A stretch of 41,265 nucleotides of DNA, from positions 1 through 41,265 of the forward strand of contig JADGOL010000195.1 in the NCBI GenBank assembly GCA_017882995.1. Direction: 5' to 3'. The translations under genes were made by a program, and so were the position numbers. Origin of the DNA: Acidimicrobiales bacterium (GTDB taxonomy: Bacteria > Actinomycetota > Acidimicrobiia > Acidimicrobiales > UBA8190). Numbering within the stretch: the first letter of the stretch is position 1; each line of letters begins with the position of its first letter. Of this stretch, positions 20,899 through 29,789 are shown one piece after another. The notes beneath the pieces were generated by a model, which was not told the DNA's origin, made no database searches, and worked only from the letters and a program-made list of their open reading frames with translations.

Positions 20899-21318
20899 AT
20901 GAGCTACGTTCGGCCGATGCGCAGGGTGAGCCCGAGGTTCATCGTCGGTGTGTTCGCGGGGCTGAGAGTGGCAATCGGGGTGGCCTTCATGATCGCCCCA
21001 GATCGGATGAGGGGATCGTCCGATAGATCATCTGGTGCCACACTCATGACGCGCAGCTTCGCGGTCCGTGAGGCGGTGCTTGGTGTCGGTGGGCTGCTCG
21101 CCGTGGCGGGCCGAGGCCATTCTCTCGCTGCGGTTCGGACGTGGGCCGGTCTGGGTGCACTGACCGACATCGGGGACCTCGGGGCTTCCCTGGCCGGTGC
21201 CAAAGAGAGAGGGCAATCGGTGCGCGGGCCGGCGCTGGTGGCGACGACTGGTCTTCTCCTTGAGCTATGGGCTCTCGCCGCTCCGTCTCACGTGTCAACA
21301 GAGTCTCAGGTGATCTGA
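20899..21318 (+). CDS. Small integral membrane protein, DUF4267-like
   Basis: FIVGVFAGLRVAIGVAFMIAPDRM; VREAVLGVGGLLAV; 1 nt gap to the next gene. Confidence 0.65.
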   Translation: MSYVRPMRRVSPRFIVGVFAGLRVAIGVAFMIAPDRMRGSSDRSSGATLMTRSFAVREAVLGVGGLLAVAGRGHSLAAVRTWAGLGALTDIGDLGASLAGAKERGQSVRGPALVATTGLLLELWALAAPSHVSTESQVI

Positions 21319-21319
21319 C

Positions 21320-22114
21320 ATGGGGCGACTGGACGACAGAGTCGCCATCGTCACCGGTGGAGGTGGTGGAATCGGAGGGGCAACGGCTCTGGCCTTGGCG
21401 AGAGAAGGTGCGTCTGTCGTCATCGTCGACATCGACGGCCCTCGAGCCGAGGAAGTCGCCCAGGCCGTCAACGCCGCGGACGGAAACGCCGTCAGCGTTT
21501 CGGCCGATCTCTCGGAGGAAGCCGAAGTGGTGGCGACGGTCACGGCGACCATGGCCCGCTATGGACGCCTCGACGTGCTCCACAACAATGCGGCGTTGAC
21601 GGAGTCCGATTTCTTGTCGCGTGACACCCAGGTGACCGATCTGTCGCTCGATGTCTGGGAGAGAACCATGGCGGTCAACCTGCGCAGCCAGATGCTGATG
21701 TGCAAACACGTCATCCCTGAGATGATCCGCGATGGTGGTGGATCAATCATCAACATGTCCTCGGGTGCATCGCTGAAAGGAGACCGCACTCGTACCGCCT
21801 ATGGCGTCTCCAAAGCGGGGGTCAACACGCTGACGATGTACGTGGCGGCTTCGCATGGCAAGCAGGGAGTGCGCGTCAACACGATCGTTCCGGGCCTCAT
21901 CATCACCGACGCCGTTCGTGCCCATCTGACCGAGCGAATGCTGGCCGGGCTCGGTCGGGCCACCCTCACGCCGTATGTCGGCCAGCCCGAAGACGTCGCC
22001 AACCTCGTCGTCTTTCTGGCCTCAGACGAGTCGCGCTACATCACGGGACAGATGATCGCGATCGACGGCGGCATGACCGCCCACGTCGGTGCCGTCGGCC
22101 AGGACGACAAGTAG
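21320..22114 (+). CDS. SDR family oxidoreductase
   Basis: VAIVTGGGGGIGGATALALA; NNAAL; YGVSKAGVNTLT. Confidence 0.93.
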   Translation: MGRLDDRVAIVTGGGGGIGGATALALAREGASVVIVDIDGPRAEEVAQAVNAADGNAVSVSADLSEEAEVVATVTATMARYGRLDVLHNNAALTESDFLSRDTQVTDLSLDVWERTMAVNLRSQMLMCKHVIPEMIRDGGGSIINMSSGASLKGDRTRTAYGVSKAGVNTLTMYVAASHGKQGVRVNTIVPGLIITDAVRAHLTERMLAGLGRATLTPYVGQPEDVANLVVFLASDESRYITGQMIAIDGGMTAHVGAVGQDDK

Positions 22115-22130
22115 TCCAGGCAGGAGCCCA

Positions 22131-22931
22131 TCAGGTCGGTCCGAGGATGTAGGAGCCGTTCTCGGGGTGGTGGTACCAGCCACTCGAGGCCTGGGTTCCG
22201 CCATCGACATGGATGGTCTGACCCGTGATGTAGCTCGAGAGCGAGCCGGCCAGGAAGACTGCGGCGCCCGCCATCTCGTCGACATGGCCGGGACGGCCCA
22301 TCGGAACGGTGAGGCCGAAACGCTCCTCGGCCCCAGGAGGCGCCACCGACGCCATGCCCTCGGTGAGAGTGATGTCGGGGGCCAACGCGTTCACCCGGAT
22401 GCCATGGGGCGCGAGCTCCAGTGCCGCGGTCTTCGTAAAATTGATGACACCGGCTTTCGCAGCCGCGTAGGCCGCGTATCCCGGTGCCGCTCGCACCCCC
22501 TCGATCGAGGTCACGCTGATGATGCTGCCCCCCTCCCCGTTCTCGACCATCGTCCGCGCCACTCGTTGGGTGCACAGGATCACGTGCTTGAGGTTGGCCC
22601 GGTAGAGGGCGTCCCATCCGTTCTCGGAGGTCTCGAGGATCGGCGACGAGAAGACACCCCCGGCGTTGTTCACCAGAATGGTGACCGGTCCGAGCTCTGC
22701 CGTCGTGCGAGCCAGGGCAGCATCCACCTCGGCTGAGTCGCGGACGTCGGTGGTCAGGCCGAGCCCACCGACTTCTTGGGCCGCCGACGCCGCCGTCTCG
22801 GCATCACGTTCCCAGATCGCCACCGAGGCGCCGAAAGCGGCGAGGCCGCGGGCGATACCCCGGCCGATTCCTGCTCCTCCGCCGGTCACGACAGCCACTC
22901 GATCGGTGAGCAGCACTGATGAAGGCTCCAT
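22131..22931 (-). CDS. SDR family oxidoreductase
   Basis: VAVVTGGGAGIGRGIARGLA; NNAGGV; YAAYAAAKAGVINFTK. Confidence 0.93.
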   Translation of the reverse strand: MEPSSVLLTDRVAVVTGGGAGIGRGIARGLAAFGASVAIWERDAETAASAAQEVGGLGLTTDVRDSAEVDAALARTTAELGPVTILVNNAGGVFSSPILETSENGWDALYRANLKHVILCTQRVARTMVENGEGGSIISVTSIEGVRAAPGYAAYAAAKAGVINFTKTAALELAPHGIRVNALAPDITLTEGMASVAPPGAEERFGLTVPMGRPGHVDEMAGAAVFLAGSLSSYITGQTIHVDGGTQASSGWYHHPENGSYILGPT

Positions 22932-23011
22932 GGACACGACAATCACCTGCCTAATAAGTTCGAGAGGACATCGAATACAGATCCGCTGTGCCGGCCGAGA
23001 GTAGGTATCCC

Positions 23012-23599
23012 ATGCCCAGGATAGAACCGATCCCCTTGGACCGGCTCGCCGACGAACCACGACGGATCATCGAGGAGGGCGTGGCGGACGGCACCTACGC
23101 CACTCCGATCCCACTTCAGATCTTCGCCTACAAGACCGCACAGATCCTGATGACCAACGCGGCGCGTGGCGCCATGGGGAAGCGGAGCCTCCTCGGGGCA
23201 CGGATCGTCGAGCTCATCCGAATCCGCAGCGCCCAGCTGGGCGAGTGCCAGCCCTGTATGCAGTCCCGCAAGCACGATTCGATCACCGACGAGGATGTCG
23301 CCTGTCTGATCACTCCGGGTGGCTCGAAACTAACCGAGCAGGAACGTCTGGCCGTGGCGTTCCTCGACCTACTTTCGGCCGACCACCACGCCATCGACGA
23401 CGAGGTCTACCGTGAGCTCGGAAGAGTCTTCACCGCCGCCCAGATCGTCGAACTCGGCGTTACCTGTGCCAGCACCATGGGCCTCCATCGGTTCATCCAC
23501 ACCCTCGATGTGTACGGAACGAGCCCTCCGGTGATCGCCTACAACCAGGACCAGGTCGACACCGCCTACTCCGATGTCTCCGAACAGGCGCCGGCATGA
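23012..23599 (+). CDS. Carboxymuconolactone decarboxylase (CMD/AhpD)-like protein
   Basis: ELIRIRSAQLGECQPCMQSRKHD with CxxC; LTEQERLAVAFLD. Confidence 0.8.
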   Translation: MPRIEPIPLDRLADEPRRIIEEGVADGTYATPIPLQIFAYKTAQILMTNAARGAMGKRSLLGARIVELIRIRSAQLGECQPCMQSRKHDSITDEDVACLITPGGSKLTEQERLAVAFLDLLSADHHAIDDEVYRELGRVFTAAQIVELGVTCASTMGLHRFIHTLDVYGTSPPVIAYNQDQVDTAYSDVSEQAPA

Positions 23600-24600
23600 G
23601 CGAGACGGTCCTCGTCACCGGCGCGACCGGGCTGGCCGGCGCCAACATCTGCAGACTCCTGATCGAGCGCGGAGACAGTGTCCGGGCCTTGGCTCGCCCT
23701 TCGGCTGACACGCAGCCACTCGTTGCCCTGGGAGCCCAGGTCATCAGTGGCGACATCACTGATGCCCACGATGTGCTGCGCGCTGGGACCGGCGCCGATT
23801 CGGCGATTCACTGCGCCGCGCTGCTGGGCGGCGCCAGCCAGAACCTGCCGGACTTCGAGGCCGTCAACATCCAAGGCACGAAACATGTCCTCGACGCCGC
23901 CGCGGCCCTCGGCATGCGCCGGGTCGTCGCTGTCAGTACCGGCACCTTCTTCGACACGACCGACGGTCTCGAGCGCGAGGACGCTCCGGTGATGAAGGAA
24001 CCAAGCTCGGATCCATACACGATCACCAAGATGGCGGCGTTCCAAGAGACCATGGCCCGGACGACGGCCGGTCAAGACGTAGTCACCACCCACCCGGGCG
24101 CGATCTTCGGGCCATCTCCGGTCGCCGGCAACGCTCTTGGTCGGACCAGCTTCAACCGCGTGCTTCTGTCCGCCCTACGTCAACGCATCACGCAGTATCT
24201 GACCTTTCCTGTGAGCTGGGTCTTCGCCGACGACATCGCCCGTGGTTGCATTCTGGCTCTCGATCGTGGTGTGTCGGGCGAGCGCTACATGCTCGACGGC
24301 CGTCCCGAAGACGTGGTGAGCACGGCCGAAGCCTGCAACCGAATCTGTGCCCTGGCGGGAATCGACCACCGGGTAGACGACGTCGAGCCGTCAGACGATC
24401 CTGAATTGCTAGCGGTATTCGGGCCGACGTTGATGGCGATCGCCTTCAAGTTGGCATCGGTCCGGACGCCTCGCCGCGACCTGACCGAATCGAAGACGTA
24501 CAAGAGACTCGGCTACGACCCCATCAGCCTCGATGAAGGTCTCCGATTCACCGCCGAGTGGCTCCGCAATATCGGCAGTCTCGACCGTACTCGCTCTTGA
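23596..24600 (+). CDS. NAD-dependent epimerase/dehydratase (extended SDR)
   Basis: VLVTGATGLAGANICRLLIERG; ATGA overlap with upstream gene. Confidence 0.88.
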   Translation: MSETVLVTGATGLAGANICRLLIERGDSVRALARPSADTQPLVALGAQVISGDITDAHDVLRAGTGADSAIHCAALLGGASQNLPDFEAVNIQGTKHVLDAAAALGMRRVVAVSTGTFFDTTDGLEREDAPVMKEPSSDPYTITKMAAFQETMARTTAGQDVVTTHPGAIFGPSPVAGNALGRTSFNRVLLSALRQRITQYLTFPVSWVFADDIARGCILALDRGVSGERYMLDGRPEDVVSTAEACNRICALAGIDHRVDDVEPSDDPELLAVFGPTLMAIAFKLASVRTPRRDLTESKTYKRLGYDPISLDEGLRFTAEWLRNIGSLDRTRS

Positions 24601-24632
24601 GAATTTCCCTTCCCGGAAACGGACCCGAATAC

Positions 24633-25064
24633 TCACATTGACGCCGGACGCTCACAGAAGTCCTTGAGTCGAGCCATCGACGAGACAACGTTCGCCTTCG
24701 CGAGTCGCACTGCGAGCCAACGCAATCCAGGGACCCGCGAACGCACCTCGTCGTCCGTCACCAACATCGTTCCACCGTCGGCCATTGGTGAGAGTCGGTA
24801 TTCCTCGTCGACGTGCACGAAGGCAAGGTCAATCGCCGCGGCCATGCACCGCGTCTCCTCGACCACACGGATGCGGTCATGCAAGGTGAGTCTCAGTGGT
24901 CCAAATGCACTGTGCCAACGGGCGTGCTGTCCGACCTTCGGATAGTCGACGGGCACGTCGAGCGGTACGACGCCGTCCCAGATGGTCACCTCGTCGGGAA
25001 CTGTCAATGCCCTCCATACCCTGTCGACAGGCGCCGCGATCCGGGTTGACGCACCGACGTGCAC
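24633..25064 (-). CDS. SRPBCC family protein
   Basis: STRIAAPVDRVWRALTVPDEVTIWDG... START-like N-terminus. Confidence 0.8.
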   Translation of the reverse strand: MHVGASTRIAAPVDRVWRALTVPDEVTIWDGVVPLDVPVDYPKVGQHARWHSAFGPLRLTLHDRIRVVEETRCMAAAIDLAFVHVDEEYRLSPMADGGTMLVTDDEVRSRVPGLRWLAVRLAKANVVSSMARLKDFCERPASM

Positions 25065-25113
25065 GCATCCAACCTATCGACGGCACTCGCGGCGAAGGAG
25101 GGACCGCCTTGGG

Positions 25114-25132
25114 CCGGTGAAGCGTTCACCGG
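25114..25132. promoter_or_regulatory. Perfect 19-bp palindrome CCGGTGAA-GCG-TTCACCGG between divergent genes (candidate operator)
   Basis: 8-bp arms 25114-25121 and 25125-25132; 50 bp upstream of the SRPBCC gene and 160 bp upstream of the surface-protein gene. Confidence 0.5.
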
Positions 25133-25291
25133 TTGATTGGCCCCCAATAGTGCATCAAGGGGGTGGGATTTCATCAGTATTGACGAGGTGCCTACACGGG
25201 CTTCTGGACCAATCTAGAAGTGGCGGGGTTGAGGCGTCCGCTGGATGAGCCTGGGGGGGCTTCAGGCGTCGGCCTGATCCTCAATGCCGAG

Positions 25292-27658
25292 ATGAAACGA
25301 GGCGCGATGCGTCGCCTGCAAGCACTGGCCAAACGACTAGTACTGGCAGGTCTCGCCGCGCTGTCGCTCGGCGTCGTCATGGTTCTTGCATCGTTGGTGC
25401 ACAACGCTGGCACGCCCGCCTTCGCGGGCTCGTCGCCCTACGAGCTCTACTGTCCGGGTACGCCCGTCGGCAACATCGCATTGAACGACGTCACCACGAC
25501 CGGAAGCATCACCCCGGCGGCGCCGGCCGTGGGTGATCAGTTCAACCTGACCGGGTTTCAAACCACAGTCGCCCTGCCCAGTTCGATCGCGGCAGCGGCG
25601 GCCGCGTTGGGGAACTCGGCAATCGCGGGCAGCGCTGCACTCAAGGTCGACGCCACCGGCGCCACCCCGGCGGCGGTCGCCGCCCCGCCCATCTCGATCG
25701 ACGCACCGATTCCATCCCCGGTGCCCGCGGCGGGCCTAGTGCTTACATTGCCTTCGACGCCCGCGACCGTCGGTCCATTCACCGCTTCGGGCGGGACCAT
25801 CACGCTCACGGTGGACCCAGCGGTCTCGTTGGTTCTCGTCGTTTCGGGCAGCAACCTGAGCCTGACGTGCACGCCCTATCCGAACAACAGCGCGACCACC
25901 GGCATCGTCAGTGTGGCGCCGACGACGGCGAAGGCGTCTCCGGTCATCGCGGTGGCTACTCCAGGATCGACGACATCGACAACCATCGAGAGCTCGACAA
26001 GCACCACCGCTGGGAACACGACGACAACGACGGCGCCGACGGCGCCACTAACTGGCGCTTACGAGCTGTATTGCCCCGGCACTCCCGTCGGGACCGTCGT
26101 CCTCAACGACGCTGTGACCTCGGCGTCGTTGTCGCCCCCAGCCCCGATCTCTGGCCAGCCATTCAGCGTGACGGGATACCAGACGACGGTGAATCTCCCA
26201 TCCGCCTTGGCTGGTGCGGCGGCTGCCGTCGGTGGACCGAACCTGACCGGATCCGCCACGACTCAGATCGACGCCAGTGGGGCCACCCCGGCCGCGCTCG
26301 CCCAGGGCCCGCTCGACTTCAACGTCCCCATTCCGAGCCCGGTCCCTGATGCCGGGGTGACGTTGTCGCTGCCTTCTACTCCCGCGACCATCGGCGGATT
26401 CACCGCCACATCGGGACCGATCACGATCGAGCAGGACTCTTCGGCCAGCCTGTCGCTGACGGTGGCAGGCAACGCCCTGGTGCTCACTTGCACGGCGTAC
26501 CCCAACGACTCGGTGACGCCCTCGGGCATTGCCACCACGATCCCGACCGCCAACCCGATCGCCCCGGTGATCGCCAGCGCGGCAGGCAGCTCCTCGACAA
26601 CCACGACGACGGCAGGTCCCACGACGACGACCTCAGCGCCGTCAACGACGACAACGTCAAGTTCTGGGATCACTACGACGACGACGGCGGTGACGACGGG
26701 CACCTCGAGCCCCACGTCAACGTCGACACCATCCGCGACGTCGTCCACTCAGGGGAGTTCTGGGAGCACGACCTCGACACCTCCGAAGCCGACCACCTCA
26801 ACCGTTCCGGCAACCAAGTCCGCCTCGTCGACCTCTTCCACAGCTCGGGCCGTCACCGCCTCTTCACGGTCCCTTGCATTCACCGGGCCTGGTCCAGGTC
26901 TCAAGACGATGACGTTGATCGGAGCCGTTGTCATCCTCTTCGGACTCTTGATGCTTCTCCTCGCAGACTTTCCTCGCCGGGTCATCAACCAGCTCACTTA
27001 CGCGAGTCCAAGACACAGGAAGATTCGAACGACTGGTGGCACAAGAGTCACGGGCAAGACGACCAACCAAGATGCCTTCCCGGAGGCTAGAGAATCGTGC
27101 CAAACGCTCTTCAGGCGGACTGAAACACTCAGAGTGCACGAGGACCTCTTCTTCTCACCGGGAGGGATCACGGCACTGGTTGGCGATGGCCCGGTGAAAT
27201 CTCACGGACCCACCGCTAGAGGAACCTCACATCCTGACGTCGATGAACCGAATTCACCGATCAGTACCGGCGAGCAATCGTCCCCACATGCAGATGCAAC
27301 CGATGAGGCTGGCTATCCCCCGCCGTATGAAGCCAACGCAACACTGCCTTGGTGGTTGGCATCAGACGGGGTGTGGTACCCACCCCAGCAACACCCTGAC
27401 TTCACGGGAGCCCTCGAGCCATCTCGCCCGGCTCTCGCGTTGGAAGTGGCCAGCGACACGGCGAACCCCTCCCCGGGCAGCCCACCTGCGGGGTGGTACG
27501 AGAACCCGCTCGGAAACGGTCTCCGCTATTGGGACGGTGCGAGTTGGACTGAGGAGTTCGCCTTCCGGCGATACGTGACAGCTCTTGACGAGCCTCCGCC
27601 CGGACAAGCTCAGCGCTTGGAGCTTCCCGGCTGGTGGTTGACGTCGGGTGACATCTGA
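25292..27658 (+). CDS. Large secreted/surface protein: signal peptide, two YELYCPG domains, Thr/Ser-rich linker, LAFTG + TM, then C-terminal region with DUF2510-like motifs
   Basis: SSPYELYCPGTPVGNIALND..., GAYELYCPGTPVGTVVLND..., T/S-rich 26590-26860, SLAFTGPGPGLKTMTLIGAVVILFGLLMLLLADFPRR, LPWWLASDGVWYPPQQHPDF, PAGWYENPLGNGLRYWDGASWTEEF. Confidence 0.8.
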   Translation: MKRGAMRRLQALAKRLVLAGLAALSLGVVMVLASLVHNAGTPAFAGSSPYELYCPGTPVGNIALNDVTTTGSITPAAPAVGDQFNLTGFQTTVALPSSIAAAAAALGNSAIAGSAALKVDATGATPAAVAAPPISIDAPIPSPVPAAGLVLTLPSTPATVGPFTASGGTITLTVDPAVSLVLVVSGSNLSLTCTPYPNNSATTGIVSVAPTTAKASPVIAVATPGSTTSTTIESSTSTTAGNTTTTTAPTAPLTGAYELYCPGTPVGTVVLNDAVTSASLSPPAPISGQPFSVTGYQTTVNLPSALAGAAAAVGGPNLTGSATTQIDASGATPAALAQGPLDFNVPIPSPVPDAGVTLSLPSTPATIGGFTATSGPITIEQDSSASLSLTVAGNALVLTCTAYPNDSVTPSGIATTIPTANPIAPVIASAAGSSSTTTTTAGPTTTTSAPSTTTTSSSGITTTTTAVTTGTSSPTSTSTPSATSSTQGSSGSTTSTPPKPTTSTVPATKSASSTSSTARAVTASSRSLAFTGPGPGLKTMTLIGAVVILFGLLMLLLADFPRRVINQLTYASPRHRKIRTTGGTRVTGKTTNQDAFPEARESCQTLFRRTETLRVHEDLFFSPGGITALVGDGPVKSHGPTARGTSHPDVDEPNSPISTGEQSSPHADATDEAGYPPPYEANATLPWWLASDGVWYPPQQHPDFTGALEPSRPALALEVASDTANPSPGSPPAGWYENPLGNGLRYWDGASWTEEFAFRRYVTALDEPPPGQAQRLELPGWWLTSGDI

Positions 27659-27808
27659 TTCAAACACCGGCACGCCACGGGACCTGACCCGGGATCCGGG
27701 GAGACAGCCCCGTAGCGGAGATCTGACCGACGCGGCATCGACGTCACCGACATGCGCCCGACGAAGCACCGCGAGGCCCCGGTTCGCGACGGCACCATAC
27801 GGCCTCTG

Positions 27809-28315
27809 TCACGCGTCGGGAAGCGCCCAATTCCGATCCGGGTGTTGAGGGGGCATGTTCATGGGCTCGCGAGGTACCCAACCACTCGCATCCAGGTCCT
27901 CGAGGACATGGACCATGTTGTAGGTGTCCTCCTCGTAGCTGAACTTCCCGTCACCTGCGTAACGCAGACGTGAGTAGGCCGACTGGGTGAAGGGCGTTCC
28001 GTCCGGCCGGGCCCCAGGAATGACCTGGGTCCACTTCACAACGACGTCATCTCCCTCGATGGCCGTGAACTCCACCGGGAACTTCCAATCCCCCAGGCCG
28101 ACCATCGAGTGCTCCAGCCAGTGAGCGATGGCCTTCTTGCCCTCGATGCGACCCCAGGCGCCGTCCACGTACACGGCGTCGTCGGTATAGAAGTCGGCCA
28201 GGGCACCAAAGCCCTTTGGCTCGAGGCCGTCGTCGATCCGACGGCGGAGCTCGTGGTAGCGGTCTACAACGGCCTGGATTTCGTCACGCGGGTGAGGTTG
28301 GGAGCTGGAAGTCAT
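27809..28315 (-). CDS. SnoaL-like / NTF2-fold protein
   Basis: IQAVVDRYHELRRRIDDG...ALADFYTDDAVYVDGAWGRIEGKKAIAHWLEHSM. Confidence 0.82.
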   Translation of the reverse strand: MTSSSQPHPRDEIQAVVDRYHELRRRIDDGLEPKGFGALADFYTDDAVYVDGAWGRIEGKKAIAHWLEHSMVGLGDWKFPVEFTAIEGDDVVVKWTQVIPGARPDGTPFTQSAYSRLRYAGDGKFSYEEDTYNMVHVLEDLDASGWVPREPMNMPPQHPDRNWALPDA

Positions 28316-28318
28316 CCA

Positions 28319-28630
28319 GTGACGGTAGCCCGAGACCGGCGAGCCTGGGGAGCGACGGGTTCTGCCATCTTTCTGCTGGGGCCGACCTTTGCCTCCGCGC
28401 TTGGCTTCGGCATTCTCCTGGATGCAACCATCGTGCGATCCATGCTGGTTCCCGCACTCGTCTCGATGTTCGGCGATTGGAACTGGTGGTTCCCACCGTT
28501 GGCAGCACCCCTGCTCCGGGTCCCAGCGTCACGTCCGAGCATCGAAACCGTGCCGGGAGACAACGCTCCGACCTCCACTCCGATGTGCCCCGTCCAGGAT
28601 CGAAAGGGAGCCCTTGTAGGCTCCAGTTGA
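28319..28630 (+). pseudogene. 3' remnant of an MMPL/RND-family transporter
   Basis: GSAIFLLGPTFASALGFGILLDATIVRSMLVPALVSMFGDWNWWFPPLAAPLLRV resembles the MMPL C-terminus (final TM + LVPA...GxWNWW); no upstream body of the gene. Confidence 0.65.
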
Positions 28631-28741
28631 CGCAAAGTTGGTCACGTCAGGGCCCCGAGTTGATTCAGTGGGGTCACGATCAGGGGTGTGAGCTCGCGAC
28701 AAGCCACGGTCTTTGGACCCACGTGCAGGGAGGAGGCAACC

Positions 28742-29677
28742 ATGCGGCGCTTCAGAAGCCAGAAGTCCGACGGCTCGCCTTCGGAGGGAAAAGGGGACAG
28801 CGCCAGCGAGGCTGGCGAGGAGACGCTGCCATCGCAACAGACGGCGACCCCCACCGCGGCTCTCGCCGACTACAACGCTTCGGTGCCGGCGGCATGGTAT
28901 CCCGACCCAGACGATCCGACGGCACTCCGATACTGGGACGGCGCCACGTGGGCCGAGCGAACCCAACCTCTCCCTCCCCCCCCTCCCCCGCCAGCTCCGC
29001 CACCTCCGCCAGCCCGAGAGGCGATCACGGATCGGTCCCAGGAAGCTGCCGAATCGGCCATTCCGCATGACGCCACACCCCAGGCAATCTCGGCCGACGG
29101 CAAGGCCGGAGAGGCAGCGGAAGGGACCGGCGGCCCTCCGGACGAGACACAGAAGGATGCCGGCGTTTGGGTCGGTGCGACTAAGACGGCTGTGGCGAAT
29201 GCCCTGGCCGTCGGCACGCCTGAAGCATGGCTGAACGCGGCGCAATCCGCCGTGGTGGTCGCGGAAATGGCTCACACCATGCAGATGGCAACGCACGCCC
29301 GCCAGATCGCCGAACAAGCGACCCAGGGTGCCCAAGTGGCAACGCACGAGGCCCAAGTGTTGGCCCAAGCTGCCGCCCAGGCGATGCGGACGGCTGAACA
29401 GACGGCGCAAGCTGCCGAAGTGGCCGCTCGAGAAGCTCGTGACGCTGCCAACGCAGCGACAAGTGCAAAGCAAAGGGCTGAACAAATGGCCGAGGCAGCC
29501 CCGAAGGCGGTCGATGACGCCCAGGTCGCGGTCGAAGCGGCTGCCAACGCCAGTGCCAAGGCGGAGGAACTTGACAAGGAGGTTGTGAAAGCGAGTCAAG
29601 CAAATTCGCCAGAAGCCTGGAGCGAAGCCCTGCGAGTTGTGACCGCAGCGTGGGAGAAGGGGACCGACCATACCTAA
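28742..29677 (+). CDS. DUF2510 domain + polyproline + Ala-rich helical repeat protein
   Basis: AAWYPDPDDPTALRYWDGATWAERTQ; PPLPPPPPPPAPPPPPA; long Ala/Glu/Gln-rich helix-forming C-terminal half. Confidence 0.75.
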   Translation: MRRFRSQKSDGSPSEGKGDSASEAGEETLPSQQTATPTAALADYNASVPAAWYPDPDDPTALRYWDGATWAERTQPLPPPPPPPAPPPPPAREAITDRSQEAAESAIPHDATPQAISADGKAGEAAEGTGGPPDETQKDAGVWVGATKTAVANALAVGTPEAWLNAAQSAVVVAEMAHTMQMATHARQIAEQATQGAQVATHEAQVLAQAAAQAMRTAEQTAQAAEVAAREARDAANAATSAKQRAEQMAEAAPKAVDDAQVAVEAAANASAKAEELDKEVVKASQANSPEAWSEALRVVTAAWEKGTDHT

Positions 29678-29689
29678 CCTGTAGGCGCC

Positions 29690-29711
29690 AACCTCGTGAA
29701 CACCCGAGGTT
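29690..29711 (+). terminator. Hairpin downstream of the DUF2510/Ala-rich gene
   Basis: AACCTCG (29690-29696) / CGAGGTT (29705-29711). Confidence 0.35.
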
Positions 29712-29717
29712 CGGGTC

Positions 29718-29745
29718 GGCAGGCAGGCAGGCTGGCTGGCTGGCT
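29718..29745. repeat. Tetranucleotide microsatellite (GGCA)3(GGCT)4
   Basis: ggcaggcaggcaggctggctggctggct read directly. Confidence 0.9.
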
Positions 29746-29789
29746 GAGCGGACAAGATCCGAGCAGCATTCGCGGTCCGGAGCGATGCC

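Noticed and set aside
26590-26860. Repetitive ACGACGACG-like stretch as a DNA repeat element
   Set aside because: It is the Thr/Ser-rich linker coding sequence of the surface protein.
28529-29755. 408-aa minus-strand ORF
   Set aside because: Complement of the DUF2510/Ala-rich gene; Arg/Gly/Leu/Cys-rich composition typical of a GC-rich antisense frame, no domain.
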